From the NCBI RefSeq assembly GCF_028009165.1, contig NC_079244.1, positions 4,774,001 to 4,838,000 of the forward strand: 64,000 nt of DNA, written 5' to 3'. The first letter of the stretch is position 1. Every line of letters starts with the position of its first letter. Of this stretch, positions 47,620 through 58,665 are shown piece after piece. The DNA comes from Akanthomyces muscarius. Lineage: Eukaryota; Ascomycota; Sordariomycetes; Hypocreales; Cordycipitaceae. A program made the translations under genes and the position numbers. The notes under the pieces are model-generated. The model did no database searches. It had not been told where the DNA came from and was given only the letters and a program-made list of their open reading frames with translations.

Positions 47620-48386
47620 TCACTGAGGGTGGCGGACCATCCAATAAGTGTGGTACACGCAATCCCTGAACGGGCGCAGGTCCTGGTGCTTCTCTGCCAG
47701 TTGCTGGAAGCCATGCTTCAGGTAGGCGTCCCTAGCCTTCTCCCCCATGGCGTAGATTGTTATGGGCAACTTGAGCTTGTCCGCCTGCTCGCAGCCGGAC
47801 CTAATGAGCAGCGAAGCCACTCCACGCTTTTGGTGCGACTGCTTGCAGCAGAGATATTCAAGACCTGCAGTTTGTATCATTGTCAGTTGCGCTAGCCTTG
47901 CAGATGTACAGGGCGGCCGTGCACGATGGCAGATCCGGGGGTAAACAAGAACGCACTGATAACCGGGCCAGTAGGGGTATGAGCCGCCCGCCAAGCAGAG
48001 ACATGGTCGTCAGTGCCCTGGCCATCTTCAACGAAATGCCAATAAGCCGTGTTGTATTGCAGTTTCCAGTGAGCCTCTTCTTCTTCACTAACAGCCGGGG
48101 TCTGCGCCTCGAGCCAGTCGTCTGGGTTGGGTACAAACCATCGCGAGTAGCCGACAATCTCGCCCGTGGGAACGTGAATGACTTTTTGATGGCGGCGGAT
48201 GTTCCTTGCCGTGAGCTGATTATAGGGCTCTCGTAGAATCATGGAATCGAGAATCGTCTCCTGTCTATCAGGCGGGAATTCGCTGGTCCACCAAGGCTCT
48301 TTAACAAAGGACTCAGTCTTGGCCTGTGATAACCCCACACCATCATCAACAGTGCAATGAGGAATTAGTACATAGTCGCTCGCCAT
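47620..48386 (-). CDS. GNAT-family N-acetyltransferase
   Basis: Two exons (48386-47957 and 47864-47620) give 224 aa when joined by a 92-nt GTGCGT...CTGCAG intron. This join creates the uninterrupted strand PVISLEYLCCKQSHQKRG; the QSHQKRGVASLLIR segment is the acetyl-CoA pyrophosphate-binding motif (Q/R-x-x-G-x-G/A) of GNAT enzymes. The N-terminal part (ILDSMILREPYNQLTARNIR, then VIHVPTGEIVGYSRWFVPNP) fits fungal GNAT proteins of this length. The C-terminal piece contains LKHGFQQLAEKHQDL, the usual last helix and strand. The acceptor substrate (small molecule or protein) is unknown. Without the intron the first frame stops 19 codons later. Confidence 0.82.
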
Positions 48387-49180
48387 GTTAAAGCACTTGC
48401 AGCTAGAGGAGCTTTAAAATAGAGAAGAAATAGCAATTGCCTGGCCCTTGTAAATTAGAAGGAAAAAGCCGGCCTATTCCATTATTTTATAAGCACCCAG
48501 AAGTGAAGTTGCGACAAAAGGACAGGTGGTTAAAGATGTCGTTTGTAGCTTACTCGGCAATTAGTGCCGGCGTGGCGGCTTGAGGCTGCCAAACTAATAG
48601 CACTAGCGTAGGCAACGAAATTAATTGTCCAAGATTTATCGGCAAGCTTATAAATCTATTCCCTGTGGATGCTAGCGATGTCATCCAGTGAGTGGCATTC
48701 GGTGCCTGGGGTATTGTTGCGCCAAACTAGACCCGAGTTCCTGACCACTGTGCACACAAATGAGCGGACAGTGCTGTACGGCTAATAATTTGATGCAAGG
48801 AGTCTGTGTGGTGAAGAAATTACAAATCCTTATTGGCAAAATTGATTGAATGCCCAATCTTGACTGCAGATGCTCGTCAACAGCAGTCGCCCACCGCTAT
48901 TTCTCACAGTGCGCGGGCTCTTCACCACCATGTTGCACTGTGCCAAGATCCTGCACGAAAGCCCCAGCCGCAATAAATTCTCAGAACAGCTCTTCATCAA
49001 CGAATCGACCAGGGACAACCAACGCCGCTCAACGCCGTCCACTATTGGTTGCCCTTTGAATAGCCAAGGCAAAATCCGTAGCTTTACTTTTCCTTCCTCG
49101 CGTGCGCCCATGTGGACGACGGCGGAGTACAAGTATCCGACCCCTAATGCCAGCCGCGCAATGCGCTGGACGCGAATGAG
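48387..49180. other. Divergent intergenic region
   Basis: An 800-nt spacer between diverging genes, presumably holding both promoters. A minus-strand frame at 48830-49285 overlaps the start of the ankyrin-repeat gene and was not accepted as coding. Confidence 0.45.
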
Positions 49181-50905
49181 ATGATGGCTGAGACTAAAAA
49201 GGGCGAAAAGGAGGATGTATTCGAACCAAGTGTGGTCGTTGATAGCTTGGAAAATGACTCCGTTGTCCCGATGAACAAGATACAACCTGCAGAGGCCGCT
49301 GCCGAAAGGCCGTCAGCAGATGTTGTCGCGACATGGCTGCAAATCCTGCTGGACCCCGCAATGAACAGAGAGCCCGAGGAGTTTTATCTTGAGAGAAACA
49401 TACTCCAAAGATACAGAAAAGCCAACCCAGAGTACTCAACGGCCGCACGAAGATGGCCGCATTTCGCTGCGCGGTATTGGGACACGGTTGGCCCGGCCGC
49501 GAGGCAGCTCTTTGGCAACCACTTCAACTTTATGCAGTGGGCGCTTGAGTACGCTCGCGAAACCTATCCAGATATATACGGTCCCGAATCTCCATCGAAT
49601 GATGCCATTCTCGACCTCACCGATGTTCTGTATGACGGAACGTTTTCCCCATTGCACATTAGCGCATCCCTGGGGCTTGAACCGGCATGCTTCGAGCTGA
49701 TGGAAAAGCCTGAGGCGCCAGGCGCCATGTTTCGGGAGCGCGCGGCGTCGCCTCTATTCTGCGCACTTGCTGGGCCCCAGATCTTTACTTGCAGAACGTC
49801 CATGGAAAAATGGCACAAAGTGATACATCTGCAGTATCCAGAGTTGCATTGTCGGCTACCAATCATACGGAGGCTGTTGGAGCTGCATCGCCGAAAGCGC
49901 ATCCTCTACGAGTCGACGGGCCGGATGGGACGCTTGTTGATGTTTCTTGCGTTCCGCGCTACCGTCTTGACAGGATATGACAGCCTGCTGAAGGATGTCT
50001 TGCAAGGTGGCGGCGACGTCAGGGCTGTCATTGACTTGATCAACGATGATGAATTTTCCTACTATCAGCCAACCGACCCCACGGTAACTTCCAAGATCTT
50101 GAGCAGTATCCTTGATCTGGTCCTTGCCCCGTCCAAACTCAATCTCATTGAGAGGGACAGGCAGGCCCTCATTGATGCCATCCAGGACGCCTTTCTCATC
50201 AATGCAGGCGCTCGTGTTGCTTCCGGCCAAGTCGACATTACAGATGCCGAGTTCCAAGAAGCGTTGAAGGATGCTTTTCTCGACGACAGTATCATCTGCT
50301 TCCGGCGGCTCATCCACCACCCCAGCTTTGACGCCAATGCTCCTTCTCCGACCGGGCTGGCCAACGGCACCTTGCTTCACCACGCCGTATGCGATGGTCT
50401 GGTCGAGTTTGCCGACGTCATTGTCGAAGCCGGCGGCAATTTGGACGCGCGGGACCACATGGGCCGCACCCCGCTTCTGCTGTGCAACGACACGGAAACC
50501 CTCGCGATGCTTGTCAAGGAGCACGGCGCCAAGACGACGGCAGTAGATCACGAGGGCCGCAACATATGGCACTATGCCGCAGCGACCAACGATGTTCCGA
50601 TGCTCATGTGGCTGGCTGGGCATGACACATGCAAACTCGAGAATTTAAAGGCCCCGACGAAGGAGGGTGCCACGCCAATGGACCTCGCCATGCAGAGCGG
50701 TCTGGAGTCACTCGATGGCAACGACAAGACACGTCTGGACGCTACGATAGTGCTTCAGGTGCTGTTGAGCAATGAGGCGCCGCATGCTGAGGAAGTTGCA
50801 GGAATGAGTGCTGAGATGGCGATCTCAAAGATTCTGAGGAGCCAGCCACGTCCAGGAGGGGAAAGTCACGCATTGGGCAATCTCCTTCGACGGAATCACG
50901 CATAA
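49181..50905 (+). CDS. Ankyrin-repeat protein with unrecognised N-terminal region
   Basis: An intronless gene of 574 aa starting at two successive ATGs. Ankyrin-type repeats are visible in the last 200 residues: NGTLLHHAVCDGLVEFADVI, LDARDHMGRTPLLLCND and DHEGRNIWHYAAATNDVPM, with a weaker unit near SPLHISASLGLEPACFEL in the first third. The first 130 residues (YLERNILQRYRKANPEYS, FNFMQWALEYARETYPDI) match no domain I recognise. No catalytic or STAND nucleotide-binding motif is present, so it may be a stand-alone scaffold or a fragment of a larger ankyrin protein. It lies in the accessory-looking segment. Function unknown. Confidence 0.75.
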   Translation: MMAETKKGEKEDVFEPSVVVDSLENDSVVPMNKIQPAEAAAERPSADVVATWLQILLDPAMNREPEEFYLERNILQRYRKANPEYSTAARRWPHFAARYWDTVGPAARQLFGNHFNFMQWALEYARETYPDIYGPESPSNDAILDLTDVLYDGTFSPLHISASLGLEPACFELMEKPEAPGAMFRERAASPLFCALAGPQIFTCRTSMEKWHKVIHLQYPELHCRLPIIRRLLELHRRKRILYESTGRMGRLLMFLAFRATVLTGYDSLLKDVLQGGGDVRAVIDLINDDEFSYYQPTDPTVTSKILSSILDLVLAPSKLNLIERDRQALIDAIQDAFLINAGARVASGQVDITDAEFQEALKDAFLDDSIICFRRLIHHPSFDANAPSPTGLANGTLLHHAVCDGLVEFADVIVEAGGNLDARDHMGRTPLLLCNDTETLAMLVKEHGAKTTAVDHEGRNIWHYAAATNDVPMLMWLAGHDTCKLENLKAPTKEGATPMDLAMQSGLESLDGNDKTRLDATIVLQVLLSNEAPHAEEVAGMSAEMAISKILRSQPRPGGESHALGNLLRRNHA

Positions 50906-51288
50906 TAGTTGTACAATAGCACACAAGTCACTTGATCTTTTCAACCCCGGGACAGTGACCACATTTATTCCGCTTGCGCTTCGCTAATGCTGAACTCAAA
51001 ACGTGACCATCTATAGGAGGTTTTGATACGAGAGATGTGACACGCTGCACTCTCTTCTCAGCCCTGGTCCTCCAGTATGAAACGGCGCGTCGAAGAAGCA
51101 GTAGTGTAAGCCACGAACAGCCCAGCCACTACCACGCGAGGCAAAGTGTGCACTTCTTAGACGCAAATGTGAGAGACTTTTATTTAAGATTCATCGTATA
51201 TTTATATTGGCTGGACTATGCCATGCGTATATCATTAACTGAGCTTGGAAGCCTCCAGCATGCTTGAGGAACATCTCAAGTGCCATTG
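50906..51288. other. Convergent intergenic region
   Basis: A 380-nt spacer between the stop codons of the ankyrin-repeat and dioxygenase genes. No gene seen. Confidence 0.5.
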
Positions 51289-52550
51289 TTACTCGGGTGC
51301 TACATACGGCGTCTCAAATGGAGCCTCGGCCTGCGGAGTTAGACGCGCAAGGTGACGACGCTGACCGTTTTCCCAGTCCACAATCGCGGTATGCTGTGTA
51401 ACACGGTTGTCCCAGACGACGACGGTGCCCTCCTCCCACTTGACGCGGGCCTGGAAGTCGGCTCCGTATGCGAGATGGTCGTAGAGGAACTTGAGCAGTG
51501 TGTCCGACTCCTCCTTCTTCAAGCCGACAATATCGCGGGTAACTACGGCAATGATTAGTAAATCATCATTTACCTCAAAAATTTCTCGCTGCAGAAAATT
51601 AACTTACATTGAGGGTTAACATAGAGGGCCTTTTCACCAGTTGCAGGGTGGGTGCGCACGATGGGGTGATCATGGACCACGGGCTCGCGACGCTTGATGC
51701 TATTTCTGGCAGCGGCAGCATTCACCTGCTCAATGCCCGAGTGTGTCGCGCGGAGGCCGTGGAGACGCTCCTGGAACAGAGGGCTGAGGCGCTTGTAAGC
51801 CGTGACGGCGTCCACGAAGAGCGTGTCGCCGCCCGTCTCGGGGCGGTCGAGGATGTAAAGGAACGTGGTGCCGGGCGGCTGCTTCTCGTACGAGATGTCT
51901 GAGTGCCAGGCCACGGAGCTGGTGCGTGCCTGGAAGTACGTCTCGTGGCCCTTGTCGCCGGCGCCGCGATGGACGAGATGAATTTCGGGGTGGCCCTCGG
52001 GCGCGCCCGACGTCGGGTGGATGTGGTGGCGGCCAAAGTACTCGCCGTACTTGAGCGCGTCGGGAATGGAGAGGTCGGCGAAGTCTTGGTTGCGAAAGGC
52101 GACAACCTTGCGCGTGGCAACGTAGTGGGCGAGCTCGTCCTTGCCCTTGTCGGTCAGGGCCGACAGCTGGATGCCGCGGACCTCGCTGCCGATGCTGGGC
52201 GTGAGCTCGGTCACGTCGCTGCCCTCGGGGAAGAGGTTGGGGTATGAAGTATCGGCGTCCTTGCCGTGCTCGTAGTGCTCGTACGGCTCCAGAGGAGGCC
52301 AGGACTGTGTGCGATCCCAGGTAGGGAGGTAGTGAGGGTACTGTAGAAGTCGTGTTAGTCAAGGAAGGGTCAATTAGCCGGTGCAGGGTCGGCGACATAC
52401 CTTGGCAGGAGGCTCGCCAGTCTTGCCCTCCTCGGCGGCTCTGTCTACAAACACGGCATCAATTTCCTTGTACTGGCCAAGGTGTAGCTTGTATGGCTGC
52501 GGAGGCTTCTGTTCGGAGACAGTCTTGGTTTCGGTCAGAGAAGGAGCCAT
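51289..52550 (-). CDS. TauD/TfdA-type 2-oxoglutarate-dependent dioxygenase
   Basis: Three exons (52550-52401, 52340-51608, 51542-51289) give 378 aa; introns are 60 and 65 nt and keep frame. The iron triad is present: His and Asp in SSVAWHSDISYEKQPPG and the distal His in VWDNRVTQHTAIVDW; the 2-oxoglutarate-binding Arg is in RRHLARLTP. The segments YGEYFGRHHIHPTSG and GGDTLFVDAVTAYKRLSP are typical of fungal alpha-ketoglutarate-dependent sulfonate (taurine) dioxygenases, which release sulfite from sulfonates for sulfur nutrition. The true substrate, sulfonate or another carboxylate or amine, is not decided by sequence. The final exon supplies the distal His and Arg, so the last splice is essential. 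Confidence 0.92.
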
Positions 52551-54505
52551 GACTGCAGTCTGTGTGAAAGATATATTGACAAAGGTTATAATGCTACAAT
52601 ATTCTAAGAAAGGTCCTTTTCGAAAACAAGTGGGAGCATTCACGTTTTATATACCTCCTTTCCAACAACGAAATTCAGGCACCGGGACGCCGAAACTCGG
52701 ACGGCAGGGCCTCTCCCCCGCAATGGCATGCGTGCCACATACGATTGCGAAATTTGCCCACGATCGCCCCAGTCGCGCACTTACATTCCATTAGCTGATG
52801 TAAGCATACTCTCACCGGTTGATTATCAAAGTACCGATCTTTTTGGGTACAATTTGCCTAGTGTGACTCCGTGTTTTGGTGCTGTGTGTGGGTTGTTGAT
52901 GCTATCCCACGAGGCAATCACGCCATTGATAGCCTTCTCAGTAGGACAATGGATGATGACACCACTGCCGTTCGCAGACATTCCTAAAGCACGCAATCCA
53001 GAAAAGATGAGAGAACGGGCGCTTGTATGTCTCATGTCATTATAAATGGTATTCGTATTATCAGTTGATTAAATGAAACTAGATTTAGGATGGTCAGGGT
53101 CGCAGCGATCTTAGGGCCTCGCAGACATGCAGGCGAGAGCCGTGAGCGGAAATATGTCTCGAACTGGAGCTGAACTTGGCAATTCGCCGTAATGATTGTT
53201 GGAATATCATCTGATGTACCCAATAAGTCTGATGACGTGAGACAAGCGTTCTGCCATCCGGTGGCTGACTATTCGACAGAGCATAGTAGGAGGCGGGCAT
53301 GAAAGACTACTCGATCGTCGCAAGTGCCCACAGTCACACTTGAAAGATTTTCTATAAATTCCTGAAAATGCTATCCCAATAAAACATGGATCTGATCGTT
53401 TCATGACGATGATTCCGGCCACGTGGCTGTAATCTACAGCCAACGAAAATACTATTTCGCGCTCTCTTGTGCCATGGATTGCAGGGACTGTTCTCACCCA
53501 GTCTCCATCTCGCAGCTTCAGACGACTTGAAACTCGGGGAATATGAAAAACTGCTCTTTTGAGGCGGCGACCAAATCCACACTCGCGCGTCAAACACTGC
53601 CGCACAAGGTTTCATATCCTCTGACGCCGGAATTCCCTGCCAGCCGCGCCCCTTCATCAAAGTCGAGATGCCGAATTGTTTGGGATAATATTTCTACGCC
53701 TCATATTGGCTGAAAAGCCGTCGCAAATATCTTGAAAATAATTTTGCACGCCCTCGATCTGTGTTGGGGTTTACGAAACCAGGCGGCGACTCGGGCATTG
53801 CTGTCTGTCTCTTGCTCAGGCGCATCGATATCTTACAACAGTCAAGCAACAAATTTCAGATGCGCGCAGGGAAAATGCATGTGAGGTATGACTAACAAAG
53901 CAATGGTGAAAGTGATATTTGATGGACTTTCTCATGCTGCCGCCATTGATCGACGGTGGCAATGCGTCGTGATATCTGCCGCGGCCGCGTACTTCCCGCA
54001 CACGGCATCTTGAGCTGTGAACGAGATTGGCCGAACTTCGACCCAGCTTGACCCGGAGACTTTGCTCCCAGCCAGTGCCCACCTTTAAAGTAGATGCATG
54101 GCCGCCAAGTTGACATTCAAATTTCTACAGCATAATTTAATTGACAGATGGCATCTTGTTTATTGATGCTGCATCCGTCGCAACTCCATTTTATCACCGG
54201 ATCAAGAAGCAAATATGTATAGCACTCGTGTCTCTCATTCATATTGTGTTTGCTTGTCTATGTATATAAAGAGTAAAACGGCCCGCATCATTCTAATTGT
54301 TCTCCCCAATGAAGCTCAAGTTGACTAATCCGCTACATAGTCTCTTTCTAACATGCTCGCTAGTTAGCCTGTGTACGTACATGCGACCTGACGTATACCC
54401 AGCTTATAAGATGACCAGATTTAAAAGACCATGGTCAGGAACGAATCTTCTTAAGCTGGCCAAAAACCTCGCATAGTTGGAATAGCAACAGGCTATAGTG
54501 CGGGT
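52551..54505. other. Gene-free region of about 2 kb
   Basis: Upstream DNA of the dioxygenase gene is followed by sequence with only short frames. A minus-strand piece at 53207-53605 (FHIPRVSSRLKLRDGDWVRT) has a coding look but no ATG-led structure or known domain. Confidence 0.45.
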
Positions 54506-55180
54506 TTATCTTGACTTTTGCTCCGCAGACGCATCTAGCAGTTCGAATGCCATAAGCCTATCAGCTATGCTAAAAGACTCTTTCCAATCCGCTTCGAGTT
54601 TAAGAACCACCTCACAGTTCCCTTGCTTCCTCCAGATCTCGCTCGGGTAACTGGTAAACTTCCATTTCTTCTGGACATTGAAGAGCTCGATGGCCAGAAG
54701 GCGGCCCTCTTCAGCTTTACCTGTGACCCTCAGAGTGTCGACCTCGTTCCACGAAGTTGAGAACCACAGAAGCCTGTCGTAAGCCTCTTGCTCGAACTTG
54801 CCTGTACTTTCAGATCTTCCTGCGTTTTCGCGGCTGTTGCACAGCTGAGCTATTTTGCCCGCCAATTCAACCTCTGGGGCGCCGTCGTTGCGGTCGGTGT
54901 GGTCGTTGCGGTCGCTGCCTTTCGTGCGTTTGGTGCGTTCGTTGCCAAGTTCCTTTAGTAGCGATGCTAGTGACATATAGAGCCTAGCCTCGCTATCTCG
55001 ACATTTATTGGTGGTTTGGATCCTAGAAATCTCATTTTGAATAGCCTTGATTCTTTCCAGGGTAGTCAGCTGATGTGGTAACTCTGCTTCCTCAGTCGAT
55101 CTGATGACTCTTTGCAACGCTGTCGACGCGCTGCGGGCCTCATTTCTTGGGCCAACTTGTGTGATTTGCTCTTCAGACAT
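54506..55180 (-). CDS. Hypothetical protein, helical, unknown function
   Basis: A single-exon frame of 224 aa from the ATG at 55178-55180. The protein is hydrophilic and mostly helical by composition: a coiled-coil-like stretch (LERIKAIQNEISRIQTTN), a charged low-complexity stretch (TKRTKGSDRNDHTDRNDG) and a C-terminal Trp-containing half (LLWFSTSWNEVDTLRVTG, KWKFTSYPSEIWRKQGNC). No signal peptide, membrane segment or known domain is visible. The ordered composition and full-length frame argue for a real gene, probably lineage-restricted. Confidence 0.6.
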   Translation of the reverse strand: MSEEQITQVGPRNEARSASTALQRVIRSTEEAELPHQLTTLERIKAIQNEISRIQTTNKCRDSEARLYMSLASLLKELGNERTKRTKGSDRNDHTDRNDGAPEVELAGKIAQLCNSRENAGRSESTGKFEQEAYDRLLWFSTSWNEVDTLRVTGKAEEGRLLAIELFNVQKKWKFTSYPSEIWRKQGNCEVVLKLEADWKESFSIADRLMAFELLDASAEQKSR

Positions 55181-57603
55181 TTTTTGATATTTGATGTGGT
55201 TTTACAATGATTTGCTAATGGAGAGAGGCTTGGCGAGTAGGGTGGTGGTTGATAGGCTGATGGGAAAAGAGAAATTTCCTGTTAAGGTACGGAATGGCCT
55301 GTCTTATGTACTTTTTACCAAGGCATCAAGTTGCAGTGCGTCACAGTCCATATTGTCGCCTAGATAAAGAGTAACAAATAGGAGGAAATATCTAAGACGT
55401 CTGCTGGTGCATAAAGAGCTACAAAGGGTTCAAGATGTCCGGTGAATAGAGATTCGGAAAGGGTGTAAGAGGTTAGAGCTACAAAGGATGGAAGACGTCG
55501 AGAAAGAATTGAGCAATGCTCTGTATCGTGATCATCATGAAAGCAAATAGAAAGGTCAAAATTTCTGTTTATTCGCAGAGGAACATGGCGCCTGACAAAG
55601 ATTGCGAGTCATCAGTGAAGGGGGAACTAGTCCATTTCCATATCAGGAGAGACAACGAAATGCAGGCACTTTATCGTAGCACAGCGCTCCAATTGCCAAA
55701 GAAGACGAAAGTACAAAATGGACAGCAAAAGATCTATTAATTGGCAAGCTATACTTTTGCAAATTGCAGTATCTTTCAAGATGCAGCATTTATTCCAGCG
55801 GAGGCGGAATTCTGCGGCATTCTTCTCATGCTAGCCACGGTTGGCCATTTACAACCCGACAAACAATCCGTCGTGCTCCAGCGGATTAACCAATGCAATA
55901 ACGAAAGAAGGGGGACAAAGCGGTTGACTCTCTTGCTGCCCGCCATGCGACCATTTGACAAAGGCAGATGTAATTGGGCCCCGGTCGATCTGGGCTTGGC
56001 AGCGGTGCATCTAGACAAGGGGATTCCACTCTCTCTGGGTCTCGTGACTTTTATCTGTCCGGCAAGAGTAATGCTCATTGCACTTTTCGGTACTTAATAA
56101 TCTGAATCCTAAACATCGATCGTAGCTTGTCTACTGGGACTCTTTCGCTGAGCATTCACGGAACCTGGCTCCTTACCACGGCGGGGCGGGGAGGGGGATG
56201 GGGGGGTTGCGAAGCGATTTCCGAAGGCCAGTGTCTACCAGTATATTTTAGCAGCTTGCGCGGCTTCAGAATCACGTTGGAAAGAAAGTATACACGGCGT
56301 CCATGGATGCGGCGGAACAAATTTCGGTCTCCGAGAAGCAACCTGTTAGTACAGCTCTTAAGGTTGCGCCACGGGGCAGTTTGACTAGGTGCACCACCCA
56401 CAACCCGCGCGGAGACGCTGCCAGGGGAGGGCAGGAAAAAAAGACAGTGTGTGGTTGTTGGCCACAAAAGAAGGAAAGAAACTTATTAAAAAAAAAAGAA
56501 AAGAAACGACGAAAACGACAAAAATGACAAAAATTACGAAAGCGAGTAGAAGAGAGGAAAGCAAGTAAGCCAAACAATTTCGACAATGAGAGTAAGAATG
56601 CTTGGTGGAAAGAAAAGACAGCGAGATAATCAGTCCCTGTTCATCTTTATTTTAGCCTTCTTTGTTGTCACCCACTTGCCTACCAAAAGGGCAGGCTCTT
56701 CAGCGAACAGTACCTGCAAGTTTATCCAGCAGTGGGGTAAAGGCACTATTATCAAAAACTTTGCGCACTGTAGCATTTTATTCATTGCTACCGGAGCGGC
56801 ACAGACGGCATAGAAAGACGGTTCTTCCATGGCGCACCCGGGCGGCTGCCACGTTGGTTGGCTGGTTCGCACGCCCCAGTTCCAGTTCCCCACTGTGTTT
56901 CTTATCAGATGATCAAGATAATTTCCGCAGGATCTGATAAGAAAATCCTGCAAGAGGCATCGCAGCAGTAGGACAAGCTCTTCCGGGCTGACTTATGTCA
57001 AGGACGACCCTGAATTGATGTTACATGACTAGTCTCGCATACTGGTACAGATATCTAGTTGTTAGAACGTCAAGGCTCCCGCCTCGGACATTATCGGCTC
57101 CTCCCAGAGCAAGGATCCTGGGATAATAGTGCGCAACATGATTTTGACGCCCCTCTCCTTAGTGTCCCGAGTGGATGTAACCAGCGGAGATCAGTCACCA
57201 AAAGGTGCCGTCGAGACTCAACGCTTGCCGGCATGTGGCAGCACCCCCATAAACGGCGCCTCAGCTCAAGCCTTCTCTTCACCCCGAGTCCAATTTTCGT
57301 CGCCTGCCGATACCCAGCTGTATTTCCCGCACGCAATAGCGTCGTTTGCTGATCCGGCTAGTTAAGAAACGTGCTTGTCCCCAAGGGGTTCTTGCCTTTT
57401 CTTCCTTTGCCCATAGTCTTTCCATCCAGCGACAGGCGCCGTTTAAAAACCCGACTGGTCGCCCACCCTCCCCCGCCCTCAGCTCCCTGTTGCCATGTCG
57501 CGTGGCTCAGAGTCGCGACCTCATCTGCAAGAAACGAGCGCAACCGCCGCCACTACCAACGACGCCCATACGCATCTGCTTGCACAGGCTGCTCGGAATC
57601 GGC
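55181..57603. other. Gene-free region of 2.4 kb before the retrotransposon
   Basis: Nothing supportable as coding was found up to the left edge of the LTR. Purine-rich, AT-rich blocks occur (for example about 56435-56540). Confidence 0.45.
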
Positions 57604-57908
57604 TGTAACGATGGCTTATTTACTAAGTCACAGTAGGTCTGTTTCTTAGGAAGTGAGTCAGGCTGAGGCTACAGGGTAGCACGATCTTGAGCAGTAGGCG
57701 ATAAACGGTCGTTAAGAGTAGAACTCTCAATAGTGAAACTATTGCTTAGATTGATCAATAGAGATCTAAACTATCTAGACTAGCTGTGGCCTTTGGGCTC
57801 CTTAATATACTAGAACCAATCTCTATTGCTCGGTGATGCTCTCCTTGCTCAGTGTGCTCAGTGCTGAGCAGGCTGAGCAGACTGATCAAGGTGAGCAGTC
57901 ACGTGACA
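57604..57908 (-). repeat. 3' LTR, 305 bp
   Basis: Bounded on the plus strand by TGTAACG and CGTGACA, thus with TGT...ACA ends. The outer end matches the start of the second copy at 63903, and the inner end abuts a polypurine tract. A 10-nt palindrome ATTGATCAAT lies inside at 57750-57759. Confidence 0.93.
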
Positions 57909-57923
57909 CTGCCCCTCTTTCCT
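57909..57923 (-). other. Polypurine tract
   Basis: The minus strand reads AGGAAAGAGGGGCAG immediately before the 3' LTR, the expected primer for plus-strand DNA synthesis. Confidence 0.8.
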
Positions 57924-58114
57924 AATCGGGCTTCCTAGCAGTTGCGTCACTTCCGCTGGCCGCCGTTCCGCCGGCCAGGCTTCTTTGCGTTTGTAACATA
58001 ATACTCCTCCTCCATTGGTCTTGTCCTCAAGGCCGCTACAACAGGCCTCCGCACAGGTTTCAGCCGCCGGTGAGCAACTTCCCTCCTGCATCCTTTTTTC
58101 TTCATGGCTTGACC

Positions 58115-58665
58115 ATGTCTAACGCACGCGTTAGTAAATCCTATCGTTCCTCCACTCAGCGCCGCCACGATCTTATTTCTCGAATTGAAAAAGTCGGCCT
58201 TCAACTTTTCGACATGGGTCGATGTACACCTTGTCGGGAGAGGAACTCTCTTTGTTTTGTTCTGAAGGGTACACGAAATGTTCGGCTTGTCTGAAGAAGC
58301 AAACCCCTCACTGCGATGGTAACTTCTCGACCGAGGAGTTCGACCATATCGAATCACAGAAGGAGCGTCTTCGTCAGGAGGCGCAGCGCAAGCGTCAGGA
58401 GGTTGGCCGTCTTGCAGCCGCTGCTGCGGCGGCATACTCCGCCTTGGCTCAGGCACAACAGGAGGAAATCAACATCGCGTCCAAGCTGGATCATTTCACA
58501 GAGACGCAGTCTCGTATGCTTCGTCAGGAGGCGCTGGCTTTGGACAGCCTAGACGAGCCTCCTGGGTCTATGATTGCTTTGGAGGATCCTAACTGGATGT
58601 GGGATGAGTCTCTGCTTTTCGGTGGAACTGCGCAAGCAGTTCCGAGCAGCCAGACAGGTTCTTGA
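58115..58665 (+). pseudogene. Reverse-oriented Cys-rich coiled-coil ORF in the retrotransposon, frame-broken
   Basis: On the strand opposite to gag and pol a frame from the ATG at 58115 carries MGRCTPCRERNSLC (CX2CX6C). It changes at about 58265-58275 to a second frame with KCSACLKKQTPHC (CX2CX7C) that runs to 58665 through a Glu/Arg/Ala-rich coiled coil (EEFDHIESQKERLRQEAQRK) and an acidic tail. The cysteine spacing across both frames, CX2CX6CX8CX2CX7C, fits the Zn(II)2Cys6 pattern, though the family is usually nuclear and this small protein lacks other features of such activators. The frame break looks like loss of one base, between the third and fourth cysteine. The end overlaps the pol 3' end by 77 nt on opposite strands. 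Function unknown. Confidence 0.65.

Noticed and set aside
48830..49285. 151-residue minus-strand frame with a hydrophobic N-terminal part
   Set aside because: Overlaps the start of the better-supported ankyrin-repeat gene and lacks an ATG-led conserved structure.
39000..52600. Possible secondary-metabolite gene cluster (LaeA-like methyltransferase, FMN reductase, acetyltransferase, dioxygenase)
   Set aside because: No backbone synthase, transporter or pathway regulator is present, and Dbr1 and wide gaps separate the members.
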